Source: Acidobacteriota bacterium (GTDB lineage: Bacteria > Acidobacteriota > Terriglobia > Bryobacterales > Bryobacteraceae). Taken from it: DNA of 64,000 nt. The stretch spans positions 124,001-188,000 of the forward strand of contig JAFDVS010000007.1 of the NCBI GenBank assembly GCA_018268935.1, given 5' to 3'. Below, piece after piece: positions 1 through 8,247 of this stretch. The notes beneath the pieces are model-generated. The model searched no databases. It worked only from the letters and a program-made list of their open reading frames with translations, and was not told the DNA's origin. Made by a program: the position numbers and the translations under genes. Positions within the stretch are counted from its first letter, which is position 1; each line of letters starts with the position of its first letter.

Positions 1-5
1 GATTT

Positions 6-614
6 ATGCCAAGGCCATGGCCAGAAAGCCGGCTTCGCCTGGGCGGGCTGCTTAGCGCCAGTCGGGCACTGCAACTGGAGGCGATCTACCGCCGTATTCG
101 AAGTGCCTTGGAGGTGCATGGCTACACGCCCTATACGATTGCGGATTACCTTCGTCAGTCCGGGGCCGAGGTGGGCGAAGGGTGCTGGATCGTACCGACC
201 AGCTTCAGCACGGAGCCGTACCTTGTTCGGATTGGAAACCATGTGTCGATTGAGGAGGGCGTCTCCTTCATGACGCACGACGGAGGGCCGTGGGTCTTCC
301 GGGACCGAATCTCCGATCTTCAGGTGTTGGGTCCGATCGTGATTTACGACAACTGCTACATTGGGGCGCGTACGATTCTCGGGCCGAACACCCGTATCGG
401 ACCGAACTCGGTGGTGTTGGCCGGCTCGGTGGTGATCTCGGATGTTCCTCCGAACACCGTTGCGCTCGGGGTCCCGGCCCGGCCACTCATGCCGCTGGAC
501 CAATACCGGCAAAAATGCGTGGAGCGCTGGACCGCCCAGCGCTCCGCTGAACCCTGCGATCGGGAGCAGATGAAGCAACACCTGCTGACCCACTTTCGGG
601 AACAATTGTCATGA
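6..614 (+). CDS. Left-handed beta-helix acyltransferase (hexapeptide-repeat family)
   Basis: Likely acetyl- or acyl-CoA-dependent O/N-acyltransferase acting on a sugar or a surface-polymer precursor in the cytoplasm. Hexapeptide-repeat character is visible from about residue 55 to 160, with IGNHVSIEEG, LGPNTRIGPNSVV and the typical closing GVPARP. His91 in FMTHDGG is the candidate catalytic base. The protein is a clear paralog of the acyltransferase at 9734-10366, sharing GTEPYLV/STEPYLV, IGNHV, FMTHD, LQV.GPIVI and GVPARP, but it carries about 17 more N-terminal residues. The ATG lies six bases into the window, so the true start could be further upstream and the operon is cut off here. Donor and acceptor cannot be read from the sequence. 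Confidence 0.85.
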   Translation: MPRPWPESRLRLGGLLSASRALQLEAIYRRIRSALEVHGYTPYTIADYLRQSGAEVGEGCWIVPTSFSTEPYLVRIGNHVSIEEGVSFMTHDGGPWVFRDRISDLQVLGPIVIYDNCYIGARTILGPNTRIGPNSVVLAGSVVISDVPPNTVALGVPARPLMPLDQYRQKCVERWTAQRSAEPCDREQMKQHLLTHFREQLS

Positions 615-646
615 AGGGCAGGCCCCCTTTTCCGGTTGCCTGCCCT
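615..646. terminator. Hairpin between convergent genes
   Basis: AGGGCAGGC (615-623) pairs perfectly with GCCTGCCCT (638-646) around a 14-nt loop, directly after the stop of the acyltransferase. There is no clear U-tract on either strand, so it is a terminator-like stem rather than a canonical intrinsic terminator. It lies between two genes that read towards each other. Confidence 0.5.
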
Positions 647-648
647 CT

Positions 649-704
649 AAGGAACACGCGCAAAACGGAGCCCGCCCGCGCCTTGATGCGGACGCGTGTT
701 CCTT
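649..704. terminator. Second, longer inverted repeat in the same convergent gap
   Basis: AAGGAACACGCG (649-660) is perfectly complementary to CGCGTGTTCCTT (693-704): 12-bp arms with a 32-nt loop. With the preceding hairpin it fills most of the 615-760 gap between convergent genes, which fits a bidirectional transcription stop or a structured 3' end. No other gene is seen in this gap. Confidence 0.45.
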
Positions 705-760
705 CGGTATTGGCGGCGCGGAGCGTGCCCTTTGCGCTTCTGAGCCGCGAGGGGAACGAA

Positions 761-3700
761 TCAACGCACCACGATGGGTGTACTCCTAGCCGCAGCGAGG
801 TAGCCAATCCTCCAGCGGAACTCATAGACGCCGGGAGTAGCCGGCGCCGGCATGGTGAACGTACCGGTTGTTGCGCCATTCGGATACTGGCGCCATACGG
901 GCTGGTCGTTGGGCGCTCCCACCAGGTAGAGTCCGACGCTGTCGTTCGATGGCCGTCCCGCGGGGACGTTCCAACGCACCGTTAACGGAGTTCCCGGAGC
1001 AGCCGCCGCCGTGGTGGTGGTCAGGCTGAATGGGGTGACACCGACAGGCATCGTTTCACTTTTTGCCTTCAGTGTGTACGAGCCCTTCAGGTAGTAGTGG
1101 AACTCGTAGTAGCCCGGCGTAGGAGGCAGATTGACTACAGCGCTGCCGCTGGTGGCGCCGCCGGTGTAGCGGTACCACACATACCACCAATTGGGGGAAC
1201 CCGTTCCGCTGAGGGCAATCCAGTCGGAGGACGGCTGTCCGGCGGGGGCCGTCCAATCGACTCTGACCTGGGTCGCACTGATGGGAGTGTAGGAGACGCT
1301 AAACCCGCCGGAGGTTACGGGCGGATTCAACGTGACGGTGGCGACGGCGGACCGTGTGGGATCGGCCACTGAAGTTGCCCTCACCTGCACGGTCTGTTGC
1401 GATGTAACCGAGGCCGGGGCCGTGTAGAGACCAGTGGACGACAAGCTGCCGGCCGTTGCGCCCAACGACCACGTGACCGCTGTGTTGCTGGACCCGCTCA
1501 CTGCCGCTGTAAACTGCTGGGTTTGACCGGCGGTGAGACTGGCGGTTGCGGGATTGATGGTGACGGTTACCGGCGGGTTCAATGTGATCGTGGCTGCAGC
1601 CGACCGCGTGGGATCAGCGACCGAAGTGGCGATGACCTGCAAGATCTGTTGCGAGGCAACTGAGGCCGGGGCCGTGTAGAGTCCGGTAGACGACAGGGTG
1701 CCGGCCGCCGCGCTCAAAGACCATGTGACCGCTGTGTTGCTGGACCCGGTAACTGCCGCTGTGAACTGCTGGCTCTGGCCGGTGGCTAAACTGGCAGCCC
1801 CCGGATTGACGCTGACGGTCACCGGCGGGTTCAGAGTGATTGTGGCTACAGCCGACCGCGTGGGATCGGCGACCGAAGTGGCGGTAACCTGCACGGTCTG
1901 TTGCGATGTGACCGAGGCCGGGGCTGTATAGAGGCCAGTGGACGATAGGCTGCCGGCCGCGGCACTCAAGGACCAAGTGACCGCTGTGTTGCTGGACCCG
2001 GTGACGGCCGCCGTGAACTGCTGGCTTTGACCGGCGATGAGACTGGCAGTGGCAGGATTGACACTGACCGCTAGCGGCGGGTTCAAGGTGATTGTGGCCA
2101 CCGCCGACCGCGCGGGATCGGCGACGGAAGTGGCCCGGACCTGCACGGTCTGTTGCGAGGTAACCGACGCCGGAGCCGTGTAGAGACCGTTGGACGACAG
2201 GGTGCCCGACGCAGGGCTCAGTGACCACGTAACCGCCGTGTTGGTGGATCCGGTCACTGCCGCCGTGAACTGCTGGTTTTGACCGGCGTTGAGACTGGCA
2301 GAGGCGGGATTGACGCTGACGTTTACCGGCGGGTTCAAGGTGATGGTGGCAACAGCGGACCGCGTGGGATCGGCGACCGAAGTAGCCATGACCTGAACAG
2401 TCTGTTGTGAGGCAATTGACGCGGGAGCCGTGTAAAGGCCAGAGAATGACAATGTACCGACAGAGGGGTTCATGGACCAGTTCACGCTGGTGTTGGGCGA
2501 TCCGGTCACCGCCGCGGTGAACTGCTGGCTCTGCTGGGCGGAAAGACCCACGCTTCCCGGGTTGACGCTGACCACAACCGGCGTGGAAGAACTACCCACC
2601 AGAGCAAGCGCGCCGATAGGATAGCCGGAGCCTTGTGGCAGCGGCACCCCATCATAGTCGCGGGCCAGTGGAAGACTAACCCCTGCATTGGCAGCCGGGC
2701 TGCTCGCGGTGAGGTGAAAGTCAAACGCGGAGAGATTGGCGAACAGCGGATTGTTGCTGACAGACTGCGTCAGGTTGGGATTGGACGGAGCCGGGCCATT
2801 GCCAAAGAACAGGTTGTTGGTTCCTTGAATTCCGTCGGCCGGACCATAGATCACCAGATAAGGAGCGGCGCCGGGTTGATAAAGGATGTTGTTCCGCAGC
2901 CGGATCTTCAGACTCGTGTTGTTACCTCCGTTTTCCACCGCAGCGTTGGCATTGCCATAGGGCGGCGTGGCGAAGGAACCGCAGTTGTACATGGTGTTGT
3001 TGTAGACATCGACAACGCCGCCTCCGGGTGTCCCGTTGGCGGTAGTGCCCGGCACGTTCACGCAGGTCCAGGCGCCCGTTCCCTCGGGATTGTTCGGACC
3101 TTTGCCTGCGTTGTAGATGATGTTGTTGTAGACCTCGACTCTGCCGCGGGAAGGATCCACGGTGGCGAGGATGATGGCGTCGCACTGGGTGTCGTGAATC
3201 AGGTTGTCATGAATGCTGAGGTCGAAAAGGTTGCGGCCCGTGGGATCGGACGAACCTCCGCCGAGGAGCGGGGAGGAATGTGTCTGAATGCCACGGCATC
3301 CGCGAATGTTGGCGATCGTGTTCCAGCCCATGTCGATGTGGTTCGAGTCAGTGGACCAGTAGACGCCATGATAGTGGGAGGATGCGTTGACGGCGCCGGC
3401 ATCGTGCAGGTTGTTCCCATGGAACGACACAAAGGACGTTTTGGCCGTGGCGAAGCACCCTACTTCCCCATTGCCGTTCGGGCACGAGATGTCGTTGCCG
3501 ATGATACGGATATTGTTGGAAGGCCCGGCAAGCGCCATCGCCGAGTTGCGGCCCCGCAAAACCAGGCCGGCAAATGTCCAATGACCGGTGAACGATCCGC
3601 TGTCCACGGCTCTGACGCCGTAGGAAGGACCGGAAATGGAACCGATGGTCACCGTTGCTCCGGGATAGGCAACCAGCGCCTTTGGCGCGCCAGGAGAGCC

Positions 3701-4255
3701 TCCGTTGCGGAGCAGCATGGCGGCACTCCAGCCCTGACCGTCGTCCGCGAGCTGGCTGACGCCATCCAACGCGTACGAAATATCGCCCGGCTGCATGGCA
3801 TCACGAGCCTTGAGCAGCGTTTGCCAGGGGGCGGCGAACGAACCGTTGTTATTGTTGTTGCCCGTGGTGGCGACAAAGTAAATGTTGCCCGGGCGTACCG
3901 TGAAAGGCACGCCATTGGAGGTACCGCCGGCCGTCGTGACCGTGATGTTACCCGTCGCCGCCGCGGCGCCGATCTGGATGGTTAACTTGGTATCCGTCCA
4001 AAGTGGGTAGGCCGCGGCCTGGCCGCCGCCGGTTGTTACCACCGAACTACCTCGGGAAGTCCCGAAGTTCTTTCCGTAGAGCGTGACAAATGTCCCGGCG
4101 TTGTTCTGGCCGCCGGTATTGGGCCCCCCGTCGAGGTCCGAGAAGAAGATCACCGGTGTGCTGCTGGTCTGGCCCAGGCCAGGTTGCAGAGCGGTGACCC
4201 CAAACGACACAACGAAGGTAACCGCGAAGTGAGCAAGCGATTTCATGTTTCGCAC
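761..4255 (-). CDS. Secreted surface protein: IPT/TIG, parallel beta-helix and five Ig-like repeats
   Basis: Exported, probably cell-surface protein of 1164 residues. A signal peptide (MRNMKSLAHFAVTFVVSFG...) is followed by an IPT/TIG-like domain at about 30-120. A right-handed parallel beta-helix, pectate-lyase-like region (about 125-550) has many N-N-.-I/L turns (IRIIGNDISCPNG, FDLSIHDNLIHD, VEVYNNIIYN). Five near-identical 84-residue Ig-like (BIG-type) repeats occupy about 560-979. Two C-terminal Ig/SKICH-like modules, each containing W..Y..GATSG/TTG and PGxYEF, end the protein. The start has AAGGAG about 12 nt upstream. The beta-helix suggests polysaccharide binding or cleavage, but no catalytic residues can be assigned. 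It lies next to a predicted polysaccharide cluster, so a cell-surface carbohydrate role is plausible. Confidence 0.8.
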   Translation of the reverse strand: MRNMKSLAHFAVTFVVSFGVTALQPGLGQTSSTPVIFFSDLDGGPNTGGQNNAGTFVTLYGKNFGTSRGSSVVTTGGGQAAAYPLWTDTKLTIQIGAAAATGNITVTTAGGTSNGVPFTVRPGNIYFVATTGNNNNNGSFAAPWQTLLKARDAMQPGDISYALDGVSQLADDGQGWSAAMLLRNGGSPGAPKALVAYPGATVTIGSISGPSYGVRAVDSGSFTGHWTFAGLVLRGRNSAMALAGPSNNIRIIGNDISCPNGNGEVGCFATAKTSFVSFHGNNLHDAGAVNASSHYHGVYWSTDSNHIDMGWNTIANIRGCRGIQTHSSPLLGGGSSDPTGRNLFDLSIHDNLIHDTQCDAIILATVDPSRGRVEVYNNIIYNAGKGPNNPEGTGAWTCVNVPGTTANGTPGGGVVDVYNNTMYNCGSFATPPYGNANAAVENGGNNTSLKIRLRNNILYQPGAAPYLVIYGPADGIQGTNNLFFGNGPAPSNPNLTQSVSNNPLFANLSAFDFHLTASSPAANAGVSLPLARDYDGVPLPQGSGYPIGALALVGSSSTPVVVSVNPGSVGLSAQQSQQFTAAVTGSPNTSVNWSMNPSVGTLSFSGLYTAPASIASQQTVQVMATSVADPTRSAVATITLNPPVNVSVNPASASLNAGQNQQFTAAVTGSTNTAVTWSLSPASGTLSSNGLYTAPASVTSQQTVQVRATSVADPARSAVATITLNPPLAVSVNPATASLIAGQSQQFTAAVTGSSNTAVTWSLSAAAGSLSSTGLYTAPASVTSQQTVQVTATSVADPTRSAVATITLNPPVTVSVNPGAASLATGQSQQFTAAVTGSSNTAVTWSLSAAAGTLSSTGLYTAPASVASQQILQVIATSVADPTRSAAATITLNPPVTVTINPATASLTAGQTQQFTAAVSGSSNTAVTWSLGATAGSLSSTGLYTAPASVTSQQTVQVRATSVADPTRSAVATVTLNPPVTSGGFSVSYTPISATQVRVDWTAPAGQPSSDWIALSGTGSPNWWYVWYRYTGGATSGSAVVNLPPTPGYYEFHYYLKGSYTLKAKSETMPVGVTPFSLTTTTAAAAPGTPLTVRWNVPAGRPSNDSVGLYLVGAPNDQPVWRQYPNGATTGTFTMPAPATPGVYEFRWRIGYLAAARSTPIVVR
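1319..2578. repeat. Five tandem 252-bp repeats encoding Ig-like domains
   Basis: Five in-frame units of exactly 84 codons, at about 2327-2578, 2075-2326, 1823-2074, 1571-1822 and 1319-1570, encode the pattern VxVSVNPxxASLxxGQxQQFTAAVTGS...LYTAP. Each ends in an ITLNPP-like linker. High nucleotide identity between units, including silent positions, implies recent duplication or gene conversion. Copy number could therefore vary between strains or collapse in assembly. Confidence 0.9.
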
Positions 4256-4270
4256 AATCTCCTTGAGAGT

Positions 4271-4311
4271 TGGTTCCGCTATGGAACCACCGTACCAGTA
4301 CCTTTGGTACG
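4271..4311. promoter_or_regulatory. Two adjacent perfect inverted repeats upstream of the surface-protein gene
   Basis: TGGTTCC (4271-4277) pairs with GGAACCA (4283-4289) around 5 nt. Immediately beyond, CGTACC (4291-4296) pairs with GGTACG (4306-4311). Both lie 16-56 nt upstream of the minus-strand start codon at 4255, so they could be operators or a structured 5' leader. The rest of the 4256-4479 gap holds no gene that I can support. Confidence 0.45.
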
Positions 4312-4479
4312 CATTGTGTCGATGTTACTTTGCCGACGCATCAGAAGTCAACGGGGGATTCTCACCTAAGTTAAGCAGAATGAATGAGATAACGAAGGGT
4401 CACCGACCGCTTCCCACTCAGGCACGTATTCTGCGAACCGGCTTTGGGCCTGCTCATTTCGACGTGAAGGAGGCGCTAA

Positions 4480-4749
4480 GTGCCCCGTCGAAGTCCTTAT
4501 GAAATCCGACTGAGCCCGGAAGAGGCAGAGGAGTTGCGCCGGTGGGCCGGCAGCCGGACACTACCCTACCGCAAGGTGGTGCGGGCGAAGATGATTCTGG
4601 AGGCGTCGCGAGGACTCAGCAACGACGAGATCGCGGCCCGGCTGGACACCCGCAGGGAGGTTGTCAGCAGATGGCGTAAGCGGTTCTTTTTAAATCGCTT
4701 AGCTGGACTGGAAGCACCTGTTCGCCGGCCGCGCAATCATGCCTGTTGA
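4480..4749 (+). pseudogene. IS630-type transposase, N-terminal HTH fragment
   Basis: The 89-residue product matches the N-terminal helix-turn-helix part of IS630-family transposases: an LSPEEAEELRRWAGSRT opening, RAKMILEASRGLSNDEIAARL as the HTH, and a VSRWRKRFF..RLAGLE tail followed by RRPR. The reading frame stops right where the linker to the DDE catalytic domain should begin, and no DDE domain follows. The GTG start has AAGGAGG at 4467-4473, so the fragment may still be translated as a small DNA-binding protein. A relic of an insertion sequence is most likely; no terminal inverted repeats were identified. Confidence 0.7.
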
Positions 4750-5064
4750 TTGCTGCTCACAGTCCCACTTGCTGCGGGTACCTGCCCGCGTTGGGGTGGA
4801 ACCGGTTCCACCGGGAGCCGTCGCCTCCGGATGAGCTTTCCGGTTCGGCGGGTGGCATTCCCGATCCGCCGCGAGACGGCGGCACCATTCGAGGGACCGG
4901 CGGACTGCCTGTCGCCGCCGTTCCTGGCAGTCACGAATAATATGTGACTGTTTTCAGGCGCTCTTACCTTAAGCGGAGTACGGCGATTCGCTTAAGAACG
5001 CACCTTTGACCGGCGCGAGCAACTGAGGCTGGCCCACATTCTTCCGGAGGGAGGCCATTTTTTT
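4750..5064. promoter_or_regulatory. Hairpin-rich leader region before the amidotransferase operon
   Basis: This gap has no supportable gene but contains a series of inverted repeats. They are GCGGG/CCCGC (4773-4788), a loop-free 18-bp palindrome GGTGGAACCGGTTCCACC (4795-4812), CCGGA/TCCGG (4827-4843), CCGCC/GGCGG (4866-4882), CAGTCAC/GTGACTG (4928-4950, followed by TTTTC) and CTTAAGCG/CGCTTAAG (4968-4996). GGAGGGAGG at 5045-5053 is the ribosome-binding site of the next gene. Short GC stems arise easily in such DNA, but the 18-bp palindrome and the two longest stems are good operator or attenuator candidates. Confidence 0.5.
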
Positions 5065-7035
5065 ATGTGTGGGATTGCAGGATTCGTTACCAAACACCCG
5101 AAGCTTCCAGACCCGTTCGTTCTCCGCCGCATGATGGGGGCGATTCGACACCGGGGTCCGGATGAGTCGGGAGTCCATAGTGATCTGTCCGCATCGATCG
5201 GCCACGTCCGGCTGAGCATCATCGATCTGGCCGGCGGACACCAGCCTATGTATAACGAGGATGGCTCGCTGGTGCTCAGTTTCAATGGGGAGATCTTCAA
5301 CTATCTCGAATTGCGGGAGGAACTCATTCAGAAAGGCCACCGTTTCGCGACACGCTCCGACAGCGAAGTGATTTTGCACCTGTTCGAAGAAGAAGGCGAA
5401 TCCTGCGTGAACCGTCTGAACGGACAATGGGCCTTCGCGATCTGGGACAGCAGACGGCGCAGCCTCTTCCTTTCGCGGGACCGGCTGGGAGTTCGGCCGC
5501 TTTTCTACACCTGGACCGGCGACGCCTTCGTGTTCGCCTCAGAGATCAAAGCGCTGATGGAGTACCCCGGAGTGCGGCGCGAGCTCGACCTGCGTGCTCT
5601 GGACGAGGTTTTCACGTTCTGGTACACGCTGCCTCCGCGCACTGCGTTCCGCGGCATCTACGAGATTCCGCCTGGGTATTCCGCTACGCTTGCCGCCGGC
5701 GAATTGACGCTCAAGCAGTATTGGGATATTCATTATCCCCCGCAGGAGCCGGCCGGCGACACGGTCAATATCAACCGGTACGGGGAACAGTTGCTGGAGC
5801 TGCTGGAAGACGCCACCAGGATTCGGCTCCGCGCCGACGTTCCCGTGGGCGCATACCTCAGCGGAGGCCTGGATTCCACGGTGATCGCGGCGCTCGCCAG
5901 GCGCTATGCCGGCCGCCTGGAAACATTCTCGGTGCGATTCGAGGATCGCGACCTTGACGAAGGCGGCTTCCAGCATAATGCCGTCCGGTTCCTGGGAACC
6001 AATCACCAGGAGATCCTCTGCTCCAGCGAGGACATTGGGCGGATTTTTCCGGAAGTCATCTGGCACGCGGAAAAGCCTATCGTCCGTACGGCTCCCGCCC
6101 CGTTCTACCTGCTGGCCCGGCTGGTGCGGGAGCGCGGCTTCAAGGTAGTACTCACCGGAGAAGGCTCAGACGAGATGCTGGGCGGATACGACATATTTAA
6201 AGAAGTTCAAGTCCGGCGCTTCTGCGCGGCGCATCCGGAATCGAAGCTGCGGCCGCTGATGCTGAGACGGCTGTATCCCTATCTGCGCGGGATCCAATCG
6301 CAGCCCGCGGCGTGGCTGAATGCATTCTTTAAGGCGGGCGCCGGCGACGTGCAGGCGCCGTTCTTCTCGCACCTGCCCAGATGGCAACTCACCGCCAGGC
6401 TCAAGGCTTTCTTCTCCGACGATGTGAGGGCCGAACTGGGCACACACAACGCTTATCTCGACCTGCTCGAATTGCTGCCGCAGACATTTCCGGACTGGGA
6501 TCCATTCACCCGGGCCGAGTATCTGGAAGCCCGTTATCTGCTGCCCGGCTACATCTTGTCGTCGCAAGGCGACCGGGTGGCGATGGCCCATGCAGTGGAA
6601 GGCCGCTATCCGTTTCTGGATTACCGCTTCGTGGAATTCGCGAACCGCCTCCCTCGCCGCCTGAAGATGCGCGTGCTGAAGGAGAAGTACCTGCTGAAAC
6701 GGTGCGCCACGCATTTGGCTCCCCCTGAGGTGATCGAACGCAGCAAGCAACCTTATCGCGCACCCGACGCACGCAGTTTTGTTGGCGCCAGGCCCCCCGG
6801 CTATGTCGAAGAGTTGCTGTCTCCATCGCGGCTCCGGCGTGACGGCATTTTCCGTCCGGAGCCCGTCCAGAAACTGCTGGCGAAGGCGAGAAGCGGGAAT
6901 CTGACCGGCGCCGGGGACAACATGGCGTTCGTGGGTGTGCTCTCCACTGAGTTACTGATTGATCGCTTCCTCCACCACTCTTCACAGGAGTACGACTATG
7001 ACGATTGCGAACGAACTGCGGTGCTTTATCGTTGA
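5065..7035 (+). CDS. Asparagine synthase-like glutamine amidotransferase (AsnB family)
   Basis: Predicted glutamine-hydrolysing, ATP-dependent amide-forming enzyme of 656 residues. Cys2 (MCGIAGF) is the N-terminal nucleophile of the class II glutaminase domain (about 1-200), with SFNGEIFNY and the RHRGPD loop. The synthase domain (about 235-600) carries the ATP-pyrophosphatase loop SGGLDST at 266-272 and GEGSDEMLGGY. Family members in exopolysaccharide, exosortase-associated and peptide clusters amidate substrates other than aspartate. It is the first gene of a tight operon with an ACP, a NadE-like enzyme and an AMP ligase, so a carrier-bound or polymer substrate is more likely than plain asparagine synthesis. 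The ATG was chosen because it exposes Cys2 and has GGAGGGAGG upstream. Confidence 0.88.
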   Translation: MCGIAGFVTKHPKLPDPFVLRRMMGAIRHRGPDESGVHSDLSASIGHVRLSIIDLAGGHQPMYNEDGSLVLSFNGEIFNYLELREELIQKGHRFATRSDSEVILHLFEEEGESCVNRLNGQWAFAIWDSRRRSLFLSRDRLGVRPLFYTWTGDAFVFASEIKALMEYPGVRRELDLRALDEVFTFWYTLPPRTAFRGIYEIPPGYSATLAAGELTLKQYWDIHYPPQEPAGDTVNINRYGEQLLELLEDATRIRLRADVPVGAYLSGGLDSTVIAALARRYAGRLETFSVRFEDRDLDEGGFQHNAVRFLGTNHQEILCSSEDIGRIFPEVIWHAEKPIVRTAPAPFYLLARLVRERGFKVVLTGEGSDEMLGGYDIFKEVQVRRFCAAHPESKLRPLMLRRLYPYLRGIQSQPAAWLNAFFKAGAGDVQAPFFSHLPRWQLTARLKAFFSDDVRAELGTHNAYLDLLELLPQTFPDWDPFTRAEYLEARYLLPGYILSSQGDRVAMAHAVEGRYPFLDYRFVEFANRLPRRLKMRVLKEKYLLKRCATHLAPPEVIERSKQPYRAPDARSFVGARPPGYVEELLSPSRLRRDGIFRPEPVQKLLAKARSGNLTGAGDNMAFVGVLSTELLIDRFLHHSSQEYDYDDCERTAVLYR

Positions 7036-7270
7036 CAACTACCTCTACGGGCAGGCCAATGGCTGGCTCACCGAGGATACTTCCTTCTTGGAAAGCGCCA
7101 TTCTCGACTCTACGGGCATCCTGGAACTGATCGGGTTCATCCAGGAGCGGTTCCATATCCGTCTGGAGGACGAGGAGATCATTCCCGACAATCTCGATTC
7201 CATCCGGAAGGTCGCCAACTTCCTCAGTGCGAAGCTGGAGTCCTCCGCCCGGCAGGAGGTGACGGCATGA
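6998..7270 (+). CDS. Acyl carrier protein
   Basis: Small acidic carrier protein of 90 residues. Ser38 in ILDSTGILELIGFI sits where the 4'-phosphopantetheine attachment site is expected, followed by the usual amphipathic helices (FIQERFHIRLEDEEI, IRKVANFLSAKL). The start at 6998 has AGGAG at 6986-6990 and gives a normal ACP length; an earlier in-frame ATG would add 13 unlikely residues. The gene overlaps the end of the amidotransferase by 38 nt and the next gene by 4 nt, indicating translational coupling. It probably carries the acid activated by the AMP ligase two genes downstream. Confidence 0.9.
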   Translation: MTIANELRCFIVDNYLYGQANGWLTEDTSFLESAILDSTGILELIGFIQERFHIRLEDEEIIPDNLDSIRKVANFLSAKLESSARQEVTA

Positions 7271-8247
7271 GTCCCACCATTCCCATTTCTCCCGAAGCAC
7301 TTCGTATCGACCCGGCCGCGGAGGCCGATCGCATCATCACCGCTCTGCGCAGTATCGTTTTCCATCAATTGAAGCGCAAGGGTGTGGTTGTCGGCGTCTC
7401 CGGCGGCGTCGATAGCAGCGTGGTGGCCTATCTGTGTTGCCGCGCATTGGGCGGCGAGCGCGTGCTTGCGCTGCTGATGCCCGAAACCGATTCCTCGCCG
7501 GATAGCCTGCGGCTGGGCCGTTTGGTAGCGGATTCGCTGCAGGTGCGGTGTGTGCTGGAAGATATCAGCCCCATCCTCACCGCCGCACGCAGCTATGAAC
7601 GGCGCGACGACGCGGTGAGGATGGTGGTGCCGGAATACCGCGAGGGCGACAGGTTCAAGATCGTTCTGCCCGATGTGGTGAACGAGGACCGGTATTCCAT
7701 CTTCTCCGTTGTAGTCCAGTCACCGGATGGCACGACGAACAAGGTCCGGTTGAATCCGCAAGCGTATCTGGGTGTGGTGGCGGCGACAAACTGCAAGCAA
7801 CGTGCGCGCAAGCTGATCGAATACTACTATGCGGACTTGCTGCAGTTTGCCGTAGCCGGCACAGCCAACCGGCTGGAGCATGATCTGGGGTTCTTCGTGA
7901 AGAACGGCGATGGTGCGGCTGATTGCAAGCCGATCGCCCACTTATACAAATCGCAGGTATTTCAGTTGGCCGAGTATCTGGGAGTTCCGGAGGAAATCCG
8001 CACACGCCCCCCCACGACCGATACCTACTCACTGGAACAAAACCAGGAGGAGTTCTACTTCTCCATTCCTCTGGCGCAGATGGATCTCTGTCTGTTCGGC
8101 TTTAACGCAGGCATCTCTCCCGAGGATCTCGCCCCGGCTGTTGCACTGACCCCGCAGCAGGTGGATCGCGCCTACCGTGCGATTGAATCCCGGCAGCGTG
8201 CGGCTCATTATCTGGGCCATCCACCCTGCCTGATTGAGAGCTTTTGA
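7267..8247 (+). CDS. NadE-like ATP-pyrophosphatase (NAD synthetase family)
   Basis: Belongs to the N-type ATP-PPase fold of ammonia-dependent NAD synthetase. The P-loop is VSGGVDSS (44-51); GTANRLEHDLG and KNGDGAADCKPI..LYKSQV correspond to the NadE GTSNKSE and GDGAAD..P...LYK blocks. Relative to ordinary NadE there is an extra segment of about 55-60 residues (about 115-175), and the C-terminal part is different. No NAD pathway genes are near. Being inserted in an operon with an amidotransferase, ACP and AMP ligase suggests a specialised adenylating amidation, with ammonia perhaps supplied by the AsnB-like glutaminase. Genuine NAD synthase activity cannot be excluded. Confidence 0.75.
   Translation: MSPTIPISPEALRIDPAAEADRIITALRSIVFHQLKRKGVVVGVSGGVDSSVVAYLCCRALGGERVLALLMPETDSSPDSLRLGRLVADSLQVRCVLEDISPILTAARSYERRDDAVRMVVPEYREGDRFKIVLPDVVNEDRYSIFSVVVQSPDGTTNKVRLNPQAYLGVVAATNCKQRARKLIEYYYADLLQFAVAGTANRLEHDLGFFVKNGDGAADCKPIAHLYKSQVFQLAEYLGVPEEIRTRPPTTDTYSLEQNQEEFYFSIPLAQMDLCLFGFNAGISPEDLAPAVALTPQQVDRAYRAIESRQRAAHYLGHPPCLIESF

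Noticed and set aside
1319..2578. Regular repeats considered as a CRISPR array
   Set aside because: The units are 252 bp, contiguous and in frame within a coding sequence, with no short repeat-spacer alternation.
2633..3985. 450-codon open frame on the plus strand opposite the beta-helix gene
   Set aside because: It is the antisense shadow of a well-supported domain protein, with no family motifs and a composition typical of reversed GC-rich codons.
4750..5064. tRNA or small structured RNA gene in the gap
   Set aside because: No T-loop or anticodon-arm pattern; the stems are better described as separate inverted repeats.
7267..8247. Simple annotation as housekeeping NAD synthase
   Set aside because: The extra 55-60 residue insert and the operon context do not fit a housekeeping role, so only the family is assigned.
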